Shown: positions 24,235-35,417 of the stretch, piece after piece
How positions within the stretch are numbered: the stretch's first letter is position 1
How the letters are laid out: the number at the start of each line of letters is the position of its first letter
Origin: Physcomitrium patens
Lineage: Eukaryota > Streptophyta > Bryopsida > Funariales > Funariaceae
Direction of reading: 5' to 3'
Assembly: GCF_000002425.4 (NCBI RefSeq)
Contig: NC_037260.1
Span: 13,263,516 to 13,327,515, forward strand
DNA length: 64,000 bases
Program-made: the position numbers and the translations under genes
Notes under the pieces: model-generated
Databases searched by the model: none
What the model was told of the DNA's origin: nothing
What the model saw: the letters and a program-made list of their open reading frames with translations, nothing else

Positions 24235-25488
24235 AGTGATTGGATTTAAAGTACCTTCTAGATATTGATGCCATTCTTAAAATGAATCCATAGTTGCAAA
24301 GAACTCTTTGTCGTGGATCTCATAATTAATCTCGACTGCTGAAAATTTCTTAGAATAAAAAGCTATTGGATGGAATTTGTCATTTACTTCTATTTGTGAC
24401 AACATTACATCTAAGGCAAAGTCTAATACATTTGTTTCTATGAAAAATACCTTAGATAAGTTAACTTGATATAAGATTGGTATAGAAGTAAACTTTCTCT
24501 TAAAAGTATCAAATAATGCTTTAGCTTCTTTATTCTACTTAAGTTTTTATAAGTCAAACATATATGTGGAGCTATAAGTTGAAAAAAATTCTTGATGAAG
24601 ATTTTGTAGTAATTGGCAAAGCTCAAAAAGCATTGTACATCTCCTATTATTTTTAAAATATTTCAATCTATAATAGTTTAGACTTTCTTTGGATCTATCA
24701 TTAGCCTTTTATTAGAAATGATATATCCTAGGAAATCAACTTGAATAGTATAGAATACACTTTTTAAATTTGATATATAATCTTATATTTTTAAATTTTT
24801 GTAATATACAATAAATATGAATTTTATATTTTTTTATATTCTTAGATTAGATTAAGATGTCATCTAAATAATAGACAATAAAGAAAGATCACCTATTGTT
24901 ATATATCAAGAAACTCACAAAATAAATCATTTATTAAATATTGAAAAACAAATGATGTATTTGTAAATTTGAAAGATATGACATTACATTCAAAATATCC
25001 ATATCTAATTCAAAATATAGTTTTTTATTCATATTTTTTTTTTTAATGCATATTAGATTATAAGCTTCTCATAATTTTATTTTTATAATGATCTTTGTTT
25101 CATTCAATCGATCAAAAATAAACATGGAATATATAGTAATAAGTGATCTTTCTTTTGTAACATACATAAAAGTTCTTTTGTAACATACATAAACATGGAA
25201 TATATAGTAATAAGCTTTTACTAGTAAAGGTTTGGATATACTAAACTTATGTATTTCTATTTGACTAATGGAATTTTAGATGAAACTACAAAAAAAAGTT
25301 AAGATTATCAAAAATCCAATCTATTTGAGGGCTATATTTTTCTAACTATGATAATCTTAAAATAATTTAATTAGAAGGAGATTTTATTATATTAACTATT
25401 ATTATAATATTATGATATTTAATTATTACATTTAAAGGAATAATTTCATAGATAATATATTTAGAAGGTAACAAATGACTATCTATGA
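24235..25488 (-). pseudogene. Chromovirus pol fragment (protease end, RT, RNase H), minus strand; 3' half of a split element
   Basis: Read on the minus strand it runs from the protease-RT spacer (25488) through reverse transcriptase to RNase H. The RT catalytic motif YLDDILI is recognisable near 24855-24880. RNase H is recognisable near 24300-24400 (FHSKKFSAVEINYEIHDKE with one break) and ends abruptly near 24235. There are many stops and frameshifts. It is cut at 25488/25493 by the insertion of the 25494-33907 element. Its missing 5' half resumes at 33908 with the expected next base of the protease region, so the two pieces are one element. A short tandem duplication lies inside it (about 25111-25210). 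Confidence 0.8.
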
Positions 25489-25493
25489 TTTCT
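25489..25493. repeat. Target-site duplication, left copy (TTTCT)
   Basis: Five bases directly before the LTR that begins TGTCATGGACATA at 25494. The matching copy is CTTCT at 33908-33912, one C/T difference apart. Confidence 0.75.
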
Positions 25494-25793
25494 TGTCATG
25501 GACATACTATCAAAAATATACATATTTATTCTAATAATTATCTATAAGATTAGATAAAAGTAGATAAAAGAAAAAAAAATATTAATTTCATAATATCTTC
25601 TAAAAAAGCTTTATAAAAGCTTCATAGATATGATTTTGACTTTATATGTATTTATAATTATCATTATTATTATTTTTTTCTTGATTAGTCATAAGCATAT
25701 TAAAAAATATAGATTAGCTTCTTTTTAACTGATATTATTCTTAATATTTTCTTTGTTTCCAAGTCCTTTCTTCTATTTGTCTTCAGTAATATT

Positions 25794-25834
<41 letters not shown>

Positions 25835-25869
25835 TATTATCATAGCAGAGCTTCTTGAAATGAAGAGTG

Positions 25870-27009
25870 TAATGGCAAAAATGTAAGAAAAATTGAGGAA
25901 GTTAATACTTGAGATGCATTAATTCAATTTACTACTATAAGGAACAACAAGAATAATAGGGAGCAAAGATATAGACATGATTGGAACTGCTTCAACATGT
26001 GCATCAAATCATGTTCCTTCTCTTATAGTAGAACATCTTTTTAATGTTAGAAAATCAAGGATTGTACTACTTGAGAAGTTTGATGGTATAAGATCCAAGT
26101 TTTGAAGATTTATCCATCAAGTATAATGTATGATTAAACTTCAATCTAAAAGCTATCCAACTTTAAGATTACACGTTAGATTTAATGATAGATTTTTTTT
26201 AATTTTGACATTATTATTATTTTTTTGAACAATAAAATTTAATATTGGATGTTTTGGAGGCTTTTTTGACAAATTTTCAATTTATGTATAAAGAATATGA
26301 TGCAATTCATATTGCAACCAATAAGATTTATATTTTGTAATAAGATAATTGATCAAGAATATCATATGGTTAACAATTTTGTTAACTTGTAACTAATATT
26401 AAGTAGAATAATATTGCACTTCTTAGCTAATTTTTCAATGAATTATAATGTAAGGTAAAAAAATTGAAGCTCAACTCACTTAATCTTCAAACATTGAGTC
26501 AAATAATGGACTTTGCTCTGAAGTGTGACAATCGAATTGTTGAATTTGATCTAAGAGTTACACAAGTGCACCTCGACATTATTATAATTTAATAAAAACA
26601 CCAATATCTTTTCAATACACACATTTGGAAGTAAAAGATATATAAATTGATATGATACGTTTCAAATTTCTTACTAAGCAAGAAAAGATTTGTCATTGTT
26701 AGGAAATATTGTATTTGTATTGTGGAGAACCTAAGCACACTACTCAACATTATTCAAAGAATTGACAAACATAAAATCATTAAAATAGATAGTATGTTGG
26801 AAATCGAGTTTATCCATCTATAATAAGAACTATGTAATTGAAACTTTATACAATAGCTAATGAAGGTCTTGTTCTTTTCTTAGAACCTTTTTTTTATTTT
26901 ATAATAAATATTATTTTATAACCTAAACATTACAAAGCCTTTTCCTTGTTATATTCAAGAGCCTCAACATATTTCTTAGATATAGAATTTGCTAAAAGAC
27001 ATAACATAT
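25870..27009 (+). pseudogene. gag and protease start of the outer nested chromovirus
   Basis: The capsid-like region starts near 26050 (LEKFDG.R.KF, matching LPDKFDGTRFKFRG of the young element). A CCHC knuckle remnant lies near 26700-26760 (YCGEPKHTTQHY, with the last Cys changed to Tyr). The protease start lies near 26950-26990 (YSRASTYFLD, where DSGAS would be expected). There are many stops. It ends at the LTR start of the inner copy. The nucleocapsid and protease layout is the same as in the two better-preserved copies. Confidence 0.65.
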
Positions 27010-27558
27010 TTTCACGGACATATACATTTATCTCAATAGTTACTTATATGATTAGATAGAAATAGGTAAATATAGATTAATTTTATAAAGTCTTCTAAAA
27101 TAGCTTTCTAGAAGCTTCATAGACACGATTTTGACCTTAGATGTATTTGTAGGTCAAAACCTTGGCCAACAAGCTAACTACATGTTGGTAGTTTATAGAA
27201 CAAGTTAACTCTGTGTAATAGCTTATGAAACAAGCTAATTATGTGGTGTATATATAGATAACTTGCCTTTCAAGTTAAGACATGTGATTAGCAAAGTCAA
27301 CATGTTTTGGAGTTCTTATAGAACATTGTCACGTAGCTTTTAGTTATAAGTATATAAAGAGGTAGGAGTGAAACCTTCTTCACTCTTATTAATGCCGTTC
27401 TAGTCCTTAGTCTTTTTTCAAGACTTTCTAGTCTTCTTATTTTTGATAATAGCCATTCTAGTTAATGTTACATTATCTTTTGAGGGACTTTCTAATTCTC
27501 TTTAGTGACACAAGAGAATATTGAGGATTCTCTTTCTTTGAGATTCATGTCCCTGATA
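27010..27558 (+). mobile_element. 5' LTR of the 27-33 kb element
   Basis: 549 bp. It starts TTTTCACGGACATA (the right LTR has TGTCACAGACATA) and ends ATGTCCCTGATA. The two ends are themselves an imperfect 13-bp inverted repeat. A TATATAAAG box lies at 27351-27359. A three-unit heat-shock-like motif, TTCTAGAAGCTTC, lies at 27106-27118. Just inside the LTR comes GTTTGACAAGAG, conserved after the LTR in the 35.4 kb copy as GTTTGGCGAGAG, and so a candidate primer-binding site. Confidence 0.85.
27351..27359 (+). promoter_or_regulatory. TATA box of the LTR promoter
   Basis: TATATAAAG, followed by a conserved block (gtgaaaccttcttcactctt) present in every LTR of this family in the window. The right LTR has the same box at 32808-32816. 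Confidence 0.7.
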
Positions 27559-27599
27559 GTTTGACAAGAGTGCTAACATACTGCTTTTGTCTTGTTTTA

Positions 27600-27770
27600 G
27601 AAGTGAGTAGATTACTCTACTTTTATTATTGTATTTTGAAGGTTGCGGACTATCCATCTTTTAAACAAATAAATCATATTTTTTAACATTGATCTTTCCT
27701 TAAAGAGAGTGGATTATCCTTCTTTGTGGAAATTTTTATTAGAGGTGTGGATTATCTTCTTCTAATTTAA
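27600..27770 (+). promoter_or_regulatory. 5' leader with repeated hairpin motif (27-33 kb element)
   Basis: Contains several copies of a motif with GGATTAYYC in the loop: near 27607-27622 (GAGTAGATTACTC), 27641-27660 (GGTTGCGGACTATCC), 27708-27725 (GAGTGGATTATCC) and 27739-27765 (TTAGAGGTGTGGATTATC, closed by TTCTAA). The last and second have complementary flanks. The same motif family occurs in the leaders at 48243-48386, 49230-49380 and 35220-35400. Confidence 0.6.
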
Positions 27771-27774
27771 CTTT

Positions 27775-28780
27775 TTGGATTTGTTTGAGTTGCCTATAGA
27801 AGAAAAGATTATATGCGCTATACCTAAAAAAAGTGAGAATAGATTTGTAACTATTGCAAATCTTCATGAACTTTTCAATACTCTTAGAGAAGAAATCTTA
27901 CGTATTTATAATATGAATCATGGAGATACTATACCTATACCTATAGAAAAAATTCAAAGTCTATAGCAAGAAATTGTATAATTAAAAGAAGTAAATAGTT
28001 CGACCTCACAATCAAATCCAAGGAGTTTTGCTTCTACAAGTATGATGGGAACAAGGATTAATATGCTTGAGAATTTTTATGGAACAAGATCAAAATTTCA
28101 AAGATTTTTGCAACAAGTCAAGCTCTATTTAAGGTTGCACTCTTTTCAATATCTTGATAGATTTACTTAAGTTGGCTTCATAGGTGCACTTCTATCAGAA
28201 AGTGCCCTTTCTTAGTTTGCACCTTTAATGGAAAAAGATTTACGACTTGTTTATGATTTGAATTCATTCTTAAAAGTACATATGGAGATATTTGGAGAAA
28301 GTGATTGAGAACGAATAGCAGAGATCAAATTCTTATTTTTATGACAAAGATTACAATCAGCCATCACATATGTTGCTAAATTTCAAAACCTTGCTTGTAA
28401 TGTGGACTAAAATGATAAAGCACTCATCAATCAATTTTGATATGGATTAAAGGATAATGTCAAAGTTTTGTTATTAATAATGCCAAAAACAAAATCTTTA
28501 GAATAATTTATTACTCAAGCCATTGTATGCAAGAATTGATTATTTGAAAGGCATCAAAAATAAAGACTTGGATAGAAAGGAACAAGTTAAGTAATAGTGG
28601 CAGCTTCTAAGTTTTTTGAAATATATTCATCAAATTTGGAACTAATGCAAATTGATACAATACATTTTAAAACTCTCACAGAGTAGGAAAGACTCGATGT
28701 CACCAGGAAGATTTGTATTTATATTGTGGAGAAGTTAAGCACACTGCTCAACATTGTCCAAAGAAGCAACGCAATTAAAA
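27775..28780 (+). pseudogene. gag: gag (27-33 kb element)
   Basis: The N-terminus is open from about 27775 for 63 codons (DLFELPIEEK...), with a homologous start on the minus strand at 35226-35014 and a decayed one near 49390. The capsid region follows (about 28060-28560) with stops. The knuckle near 28715-28760 reads LYLYCGEVKHTAQHCPKK: the first of four ligands is Tyr instead of Cys (CLYC in the young element), so the CCHC is broken. Its role was the structural particle protein and RNA binding. Confidence 0.75.
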
Positions 28781-28799
28781 ATGAAGAGCACAATTACCA

Positions 28800-29400
28800 A
28801 AGAAGATAATGTGTCAAAAAACAAGTTTTTCCACCTACAATAAGAACCATGCAATTGGAATCATATACAACACCTAATAAAGGTCTTATTCTCTCCTCAA
28901 ATCCCTCACTTTGTTTTATAATAGATGTGTGTTTAGGACCTAAAAATCACAAAGTCCTTACCTTATTAGATTCAAGAGCCTCAACCTATTTTATGTACAA
29001 AGATTTTGTCAAAAATTAAAAAATACCTTTAGTCAAGAAAACTAAATTTGTACATATAGAAGTCATAGATAGTCATTTGTTATCTTTTGGAAATATTATC
29101 CATGAGACTATTTTTTTAGATGTAATAATTAAAGATCATAATAGTGTAGTAATATTTAATGTAATAAGATCTCCATCCAATCTAATTATTTTAGGATTGT
29201 CGTGGCTAAAAAATATAACCTTCAAATAGATTAGATTTTTCATAATCTTAATTTTTTTGGTAATATAATCTAAGATCAAGCCAGCAAAGTAGAAGTACAA
29301 AAGTTTAGTACTTCCAAACCTTTACTGGTAGGTGCAAGAGCTTTCATCCATACTACAAAAGAAAGATTATCTTTTGCTATATATGCTATGCCCATTTCTA
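28800..29400 (+). pseudogene. Protease region of pol (27-33 kb element)
   Basis: The active-site segment near 28968-28990 reads LLDSRAS, where DSGAS or DTGAS would be functional, so Gly is replaced by Arg. Downstream the conserved 'IILGLSWLKK' block is visible as LIILGLSWLKN near 29180-29215, followed by frameshifts. A 65-codon open stretch at 29388-29585 spans the spacer to RT. Confidence 0.65.
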
Positions 29401-30600
29401 ATGGTGAAAAAACATCAAGTAGTATTCCTAGCCAATATAGAGAATTCCAAGACATTTTTGAAAAAAAAATACTGATATTCTTTCAAAGCATTGACCTTAT
29501 GATTGTTCAATTGATTTACAAGAAAGAGCTCAATCGCCATTTGGACCAATCTATAGCTTATTGCAGAATGAATTGGCTGCATTAAAAGAGTATATTGATG
29601 AAAACTTGGCAAAGAACTTCATACACCATTCTCAATTCTTAGCCAAAGCTCCTATCTTATTTATAAAGAAAAAAGATGGATCTCTATAGATGTATATGGA
29701 TTATCGAGGACTCAATAAGATCACCATCAAAAATAGGTATCCTTTACTTATGATTTTAAGAGTGCTTGATCAAGTCAATCAAGCAAAGATCTATATCAAA
29801 ATAGATCTACAAGGAGTATACAACTTAGTTCATATCAAAGAAGGAAATGAATAGAAGTTTGCTTTTTGAACTAGGTATGGACATTTTGAATATAATGTCA
29901 TGTCTTTTAGACTCACAAATGCACCAATTGCTTTTCAACATCTTATGAATGATATTTTTTGTGAATTTCCAGATGATTTTGTCATTTGCTATTTAGACGA
30001 TATTCTAATCTATTCTAAGAACAAAGAAAAATATGAACTTGATATTTATTGTGTGTTACAAAAACTTAAAGATGCAAGATTATATGCCAAGTTGAAAAAG
30101 TGTGTATTCCACATTACTCAAGCTGACTTTTTAGGATACATCATTTCTAATGAAAGCCTTATGATGGATCCCAAGAAGGTCAAAACTATCATAGATTAGA
30201 AGATTTCAAGAATAATACAAGATATCCAATGCTTTTTAGGCTTTGCTAATTACTATTGAATCTTCATCAAGATTTTTTTTAAAATTATAATTCTACTTAC
30301 ATATTTTACTTATAAAGATAATCTTAAGTGAAATAAAAAAGTAGAAGTATTATTTGATGCTTTAAAGAAGAAATTTACTTCTACACCAATCTTATAGCAT
30401 GCCTACTTTTCTAAGGTATTTTTTTATGGAAACAGAGATGTCAAAATTTGCTATAGATATTGTGTTGTCACAAATGGGAACAGATGAGAAATTCTACGTA
30501 GTAGCTTTTCATTCCAAGAAATTTTCAGCAGTCAAAATTAATTATGAGATCCATGACAAATTTTGAGTTCAAGAACAATCTTCTTTATTTTGAAGGACGC
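29400..30600 (+). pseudogene. Reverse transcriptase and truncated RNase H (27-33 kb element)
   Basis: Segments in order are FIKKKDGS near 29665, DYRGLNK near 29700, KIDLQG.YN near 29800, then a 99-codon open stretch 29900-30199 with FRLTNAPIAFQHLMNDIF and YLDDILIYSKN (catalytic YLDD near 29991-30002). RNase H is recognisable near 30480-30560 (AFHSKKFSAVKINYEIHDK). Right after HDK the sequence jumps to the linker that precedes the integrase zinc finger (NNLLYFEGRVYV), so the second half of RNase H is deleted, several hundred bases compared with the young element. Confidence 0.75.
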
Positions 30601-31860
30601 GTATATGTTCAAGAAGGAGAAGCACATTTACGTATTTTTTAAGCATGTCATGACTTTCCAATAGCATGATATTTTTGATATAATAAGACTTTAGAGCTTA
30701 TATCTAAAGATTTTTGGTAGTCACAAATCTAAAAGGTGATAAAAGACTTTGTACAATCATCTGATAGTTGTTCAAGATCCAAAACTCCTTGCCATCAATC
30801 TTATCCACTACTTCAACCATTACCTATTCTAAAACAACCATGGTCTTCTATTTCTATGGATTTTATTATAGATCTTCTAATCTTAGGTTCATATAATTTC
30901 ATATTCATAATTATAGATTGCTTCACCAAAATGGCACATTTTGTACTATGTACAAAATATATTTCAAGTAAAGAAACAGCAAAGCTTTTTATTGACAATA
31001 TCTATTGCTATCTTGGATTGCCAAAGGATATTATATTGGATAAGGGGGCTCAATTTGTATCAAGATTTTGGAGAACCTTATTCAAGATTTTAAAGTTAGA
31101 TATAAAGCTTTTTTTAACTTTTCATCCTCAAGTTGATGGGCAAACAAAATGGGTGAATTAAATTTTGGAATAATATTTGAAATATACTATCAATTATCAT
31201 TAAGATGATTGGAAATTTTTTTTGCCATTGGTAGAGTTTGCATATAATAATTCAATATATTCTTCTATTCAATAAATACTTTTTATTGCTAATTATGGTT
31301 ATTATCTATGACTTAATACTTTTGACTTTTTAAAAATTGATAATTCTATGGTGAAAGATTTAGCAAATCATTTGTCAAAGCTACATGCAAAAATAAAAAT
31401 ACAATTAAAAGAAGCTCAAGGACGGCAAGAGACCAATGCAGATGCCTATCACAAGGAGCAACCACAATTCAACATATGTGACAAGGTATAGTTACTTCGT
31501 CGCAATATCAAGACTAATGGTCCTTGTGATAAGTTGAACTATTGTATATTGAGACCTTTTTCTATTTGTAAATAAATCAATCATGTTGCTTATCAATTAC
31601 ATCTATCGGAATCTATGAAGATCCATCCTATATTTCACATATCCCTTCTTGAGCTGTATAAGATAGTAAATATTTTGAAAAAAAGACAAATGCCACCTCT
31701 TCTTATAAATGTAGATAATAATCAAGAATTTGAGGTAGAAGAAGTCTTAGACTCAAGGCAATGCCAAAATAGGTTGGAATATCTTATTCATTTGCACTGA
31801 TATGATATTAGTGAATGCATATGGGAGCCATCAAAGAATCTTACAAATACAACAAAGAAA
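30600..31860 (+). pseudogene. Integrase with C-terminal chromodomain (27-33 kb element)
   Basis: The catalytic core is open at 30736-31161: CSRSKTP near the zinc finger, then ISMDFIIDL (first Asp), then GLPKDIILDKGAQF (second Asp; DKG instead of DRG). The glutamate segment reads DGQTKWVN where DGQTERVN is expected, so the catalytic Glu is lost. The GPF/Y-type module near 31545-31660 ends in HISLLELYK. The chromodomain at about 31715-31845 reads EFEVEEVLDSR...LEYLIHLH then a TGA in place of an aromatic cage Trp codon, then IWEPSKNLTNT. Confidence 0.8.
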
Positions 31861-32023
31861 ATTGAAGCTTTTCATCAACAAAATCGATCAAAACTAAGAT
31901 GAAGAATAACAAATCTTTGTTATAAAAGAAACAAGATCAAAGGAAGATAAAATTCTACCTTCTATCTTCTTTATAGCTTGTGTGTATTTGTGATGCTAAA
32001 GAGATGGAGAACTAAAAACTAGC

Positions 32024-32425
32024 AAATTCAACTCAAGAGCTTCATTTGTGAATTTATCAGATGAGACATTGTAATTGTCACAACCTTCAAGACAATGGAA
32101 TTGAGATGAAGATCCTCAAGAACAACATGTTCTTACTTAGATACATGGCAAGATACAACATGTTTGGTATCACGACCTTAGAAGAGACTCCCGTTGTTTG
32201 GTGGTTTTATTAGAGATAGAAACAACTCTTGACGGTGTTTCAAATATTTTATTTGAAGAAAATTATAAAGGCCTCAATAATGATTAAATAATAAGGTGGT
32301 CTTTTCGCCCTGGTATGAGACACTATCAATTGTTGAGAGGGCCTATCAATCATCTTCAAATAGAACAAAGATTGAAGTATGTGGCAAATACAATTTGTCA
32401 CATCTTGGACATCCTCAACATATGA
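32024..32425 (+). pseudogene. Third ORF downstream of the chromodomain (decayed copy)
   Basis: In one frame, broken by about four stops, it aligns with the intact ORF at 43218-43571. Matches include an N-terminal LSQPS...DEDPQEQ against LSQPT...DEEPPAP, then SRCLVVLLEIETTLDG against NRSLVIVFESELAYDG, then MRHYQLLRGPINHL against VGHYRWLQGPMNHL, and a similar C-terminal helix ending in TGA at 32423-32425. The initiator Met is lost through a small deletion relative to the copy at 33329. The product is unknown. Conservation across diverged families suggests it was a real protein. Confidence 0.7.
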
Positions 32426-32466
32426 AGATTGCTTCTTATAGAACTCATTCCTAGAAGGAGAGATAA

Positions 32467-33015
32467 TGTCACAGACATATATATTTACTTCAATAATTAC
32501 TTATATGATTAGATAGAAGTAGGTAAATATAGATTAATTTTATATAGTATGTTAGTAAAGCTTCTTAGAAGCTTTATAGATGCAATTTTGACTTTAGATG
32601 TGTTTGTAGGTCAGAAATTTGGCCAACAAGCTAACCACATGTTGGTAGCATGTAGAACAAGTTAATTCTATATAATAGCTTAAGGAACAAGCTAATTATG
32701 TGGTACATAAATAGATAACTTACCTTTCAAGTTAAGACATATGGTTAGCAAAGTCAACATGTTATGGAGTTCCTATAGGACATCACCACATAGCTTCTAG
32801 TTATAAGTATATAAAGACATAAGAGTGAAACCTTCTTCACTCTTATTAACGCCGTTCTAGTCCTTAGTCTTGTTTTAAGACTTTCTAGTCTTCTTGTTTT
32901 TGGCAATAGCCATTCTAGTTAATATTACATTACCTTTCGAGGGACTTTTTAGTTCTCTTCAGTGACATAAGAGGGTATCGAGGATTTTCTTTCTTTGAGA
33001 TTCATGTCCCTAATA
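32467..33015 (+). mobile_element. 3' LTR of the 27-33 kb element
   Basis: 549 bp, starting TGTCACAGACATA and ending ATGTCCCTAATA, homologous throughout to 27010-27558. It has the TATATAAAG box at 32808-32816. The short heat-shock-like motif of the left LTR is disrupted here by one extra base (TTCTTAGAAGC). It is preceded by a purine-rich AGAAGGAGAGATAA (32453-32466), the likely polypurine tract. Confidence 0.85.
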
Positions 33016-33770
33016 AGAAGTGGATAATAATCAAAATTTTGAGGTAGAAGTCTTAGACTCAAGGCGGCACCAACATAGGTTGGAATATCTTGTTTATTAG
33101 TATATATACAATATTAACAAATACATATGGAAGCTAGCAAAAAATCTTACAAATACAACAAAGAAGGTCTAAACTTTTTATCAATAACATCCATCAAAAT
33201 GAAGATGAAGGATATCAAATCATTGCTATAAAAGAAATACAATTTGAAAAAGATTACATTCAACCTTCTTTCTTTGTTTGTAGTTTTTATATAATTATAA
33301 TATTAAAGAGATAGAAAATCAACACCCTATGGATTCACTTCAAGAGCCATCATTTTTTGACTTACTAGATGAGACATTATGATTATTATAGCTTTCAAGA
33401 TAACATAATAGGAATGAAGATCTTCAAGAATAACATGTTCTTCTTTGAATAGATTGTAAGATATAATGTGTTTTGTATTATGACCTTGAAAGAGACTCTT
33501 GATATTTAGTGATTTTATTGGAGGTAAAAATGACTTTTGATGGGATTACAAATGTTTTGTTTGAAAGAAGTTACAAAGGTTTTAAGAATGATCAAATAAT
33601 AGGGTGGTCTTCTTGCCTTAGAATGAGACATTATCAATGGCTAAGAAGACTTATCAACTACTTTTGAAGAAAACAAGATCAGAGTATGTGGCAAATAGAA
33701 TTTTTTACATCTTAAACTTCTTCAACATGTGATCATTGCTCCTCGTAGAACTCATCACTAGAAGGAGAGA
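33016..33770 (+). pseudogene. 3' internal end of the outer nested element: chromodomain remnant and third ORF
   Basis: Starts abruptly in the chromodomain (33025-33150: NFEVEVLDSRRHQHRLEYLVY), homologous to 31720-31850 of the inner copy. It then continues through the third ORF (33329-33732) and the purine-rich tract 'agaaggagagata' before the 3' LTR. It begins exactly at the end of the inner element's 3' LTR. Confidence 0.75.
33329..33732 (+). pseudogene. Third ORF downstream of the chromodomain (outer element copy)
   Basis: Begins with an ATG that encodes MDS, as in the intact ORF at 43218-43571. It proceeds through YLVILLEVKMTFDG, YKGFKNDQIIGWSS and MRHYQWLRRLINY, with stops and one frameshift near the C-terminus, to a TGA at 33730-33732. 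It is the third independent copy of this ORF in the window. It shows that the start codon lies about 200 codons after the chromodomain Trp-Glu-Pro, in a separate frame context. Confidence 0.65.
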
Positions 33771-33772
33771 TA

Positions 33773-33907
33773 TTTCAAGTTAAGACATGTGTAATAGCCA
33801 TTCTAATTTTTTTTTAATATACATGTATCTTTACTTCTATTTTATCATACTTCTTTGCAAAAAATCTCACTTGATTATTTGCTTTCATCAAGTTCTTATC
33901 CTTGATA
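33773..33907 (+). mobile_element. Shortened 3' LTR of the outer nested element
   Basis: Keeps the 'tttcaagttaagacatgtg' and 'aatagccattcta' words of the family LTR and an end CCTTGATA at 33907, but most of the LTR between and before them is deleted. The CTTCT at 33908-33912 follows as target duplication. Confidence 0.6.
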
Positions 33908-33912
33908 CTTCT

Positions 33913-35230
33913 ACATGTAGGGATTTTGTTTTCATAATTAACAACATCTCTTATTTTTCAACAAAGTCTTTATCTATAAAATAGGCTAAGGCTCCTAAAT
34001 ATAATAATGTAAAGACTTTGTGATTTTTAGGTCCTAAACATACATCTATAATAAAATAAGATGAGGGATTTAAGAAAAGAATAAGACTTTTATTTAGTAC
34101 TGCATATGATTCCAACCGCATGGTTCCTATTGTAGCTAAAGAAACTTATATTTTGATATGTTATCTTCTTTGGCAATTGTATTCCTCATTTTGTGATTAT
34201 ATTATTTTTTTAGATAATATTAATTAATATGCTTACTTTTCTATAATATAAGTATAAACTCTCTTAATAATTTCAAGTCTTTTCTTACTTTGTGAGGGAT
34301 TTAAAATGCACCATATTAATTTTCATTAGTTTTGGCCTTAATGAATAATTTTCAAAAAACTTGAAAGCTGCCATCATTACTTGACTTGTTTCTTTCCAAC
34401 CAAGTTTTTTTTCTTGATGCCTTTCAAATAATTGATTGTTACATGCAATGGCTTGAGCCATAAATCATTTCAAATATTTTTCTATTGTCATTGTCAATAA
34501 TAAATTTTTGAGGTTATCCTTGAATTCATATCAATATTGATTGATAAGGACTTTGTCATTTCAATCCACATTACAATCAAGGTTTTGGAATTCAGCAGCA
34601 TATATAGTAGTTGATCGTAAATCTTATTGTAAAAATAAGAATTTAGTCTCTACTACTCGTTTTTATTTATTTTTTCCAAATGTGGTCTTAAATACTTCTA
34701 GAAATGAATTCAAATCATATAAAAGTTACAAATACTTTTCCATCAAAAGTACAAAATAATAGAGAGGACTTCCAGAAAGACTTACGCTTATGAATCCAAC
34801 TTGAGTAAATCTATCAAGATATTGGAAGGAATACAACCCTAAATAGAGCTTGACTTGTTGAAGAAATTTTTAAAATTTTGATCTTATTTTATCAAATTTC
34901 TTAGACATACTATTTCTTATCTCTACCATACTTATAAAAGCAAAACTTCCTAGATTTAGTTGTCAGATCCATTTATTTGCTTCCTTCAACTACAAATTTT
35001 TTTGATATGAACTCTAGACTTCTTCTATAGGCATAAGAATAGTACCTCCATATTTCACGTTGGAAATACATGAAATTTTGACTCTTAGAATATTGACAAG
35101 CTTGTGAAGATTTATAATAGTTGTAAATCTATTTTTATTTCTACAAAGAGTAGTATCCATAATCTTTTCTTCCATAAACAACTCAAATAAATTCAAAAAT
35201 TTAAAGTAGAAGAAGGTAATCCACAACTTC
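33913..35230 (-). pseudogene. gag: gag and protease of the split minus-strand chromovirus (5' half)
   Basis: Reads on the minus strand from the gag start (35226, LFELFMEEKIMDT..., 70 codons open) through capsid and knuckle region to the protease. The protease start (33960-34010) has LGALAYF where DSGAS should be. It joins precisely to 25488: the protease sequence broken at 33912 continues at 25488 when compared with the intact order near 29045-29075. Many stops. Confidence 0.75.
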
Positions 35231-35417
35231 TAATATCAAATGAAAATTTCTACAAAAAGGAGTAATCTATTTTTTTAAGGAAAAAATCAGTGTTAAAATT
35301 AAGATTATTTTTTTAAAAGTGGATAATCTACAACTTTCAAAATACAACAATAGAAATAGGGTGATTCACTCATTTTTAAAAGAAGACAAGAATAATAAAT
35401 TAGTACTCTCGCCAAAC
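35231..35417 (-). promoter_or_regulatory. 5' leader and candidate primer-binding site of the split element
   Basis: On the minus strand the LTR end is followed by GTTTGGCGAGAGTACTAA (35417-35400). It contains TGG, as primer-binding sites matching a tRNA CCA end do, and resembles GTTTGACAAGAGTGCTAA after 27558. Further on are worn hairpin motifs (GTTGTAGATTATCC near 35330; GTTGTGGATTACC near 35225) matching the leaders of the other copies. Confidence 0.55.

Larger units (their letters stand above)
27010..33015 (+). mobile_element. Near-full-length decayed Ty3/gypsy chromovirus with 549-bp LTRs
   Basis: LTRs at 27010-27558 and 32467-33015 have equal length and clear identity. Between them, in order, are leader, gag, protease, RT, RNase H (with a deletion), integrase, chromodomain and a third ORF, all on the plus strand and all broken by stops. 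The chromodomain at the integrase C-terminus places it among chromoviruses. I infer the Tcn1-like group known from mosses and lycophytes, but that needs a tree. The bases flanking the LTRs (CATAT on the left, AGAAG on the right) do not form a target duplication. Confidence 0.85.
25494..33907 (+). mobile_element. Nested plus-strand chromovirus: outer element interrupted by a near-complete copy
   Basis: Outer boundaries are an LTR start TGTCATGGACATA at 25494 and an LTR end CCTTGATA at 33907, flanked by TTTCT/CTTCT. The target is the protease region of the minus-strand element at 24235-25488 and 33913-35933. Inside are a rearranged 5' LTR (recognisable to about 25660, then interrupted, with a 35-base poly-T at 25797-25831), gag and the start of protease (to 27009), the inner element (27010-33015), then chromodomain, third ORF (to about 33770) and a shortened 3' LTR. 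RT, RNase H and most of integrase of the outer element are absent. Confidence 0.75.
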
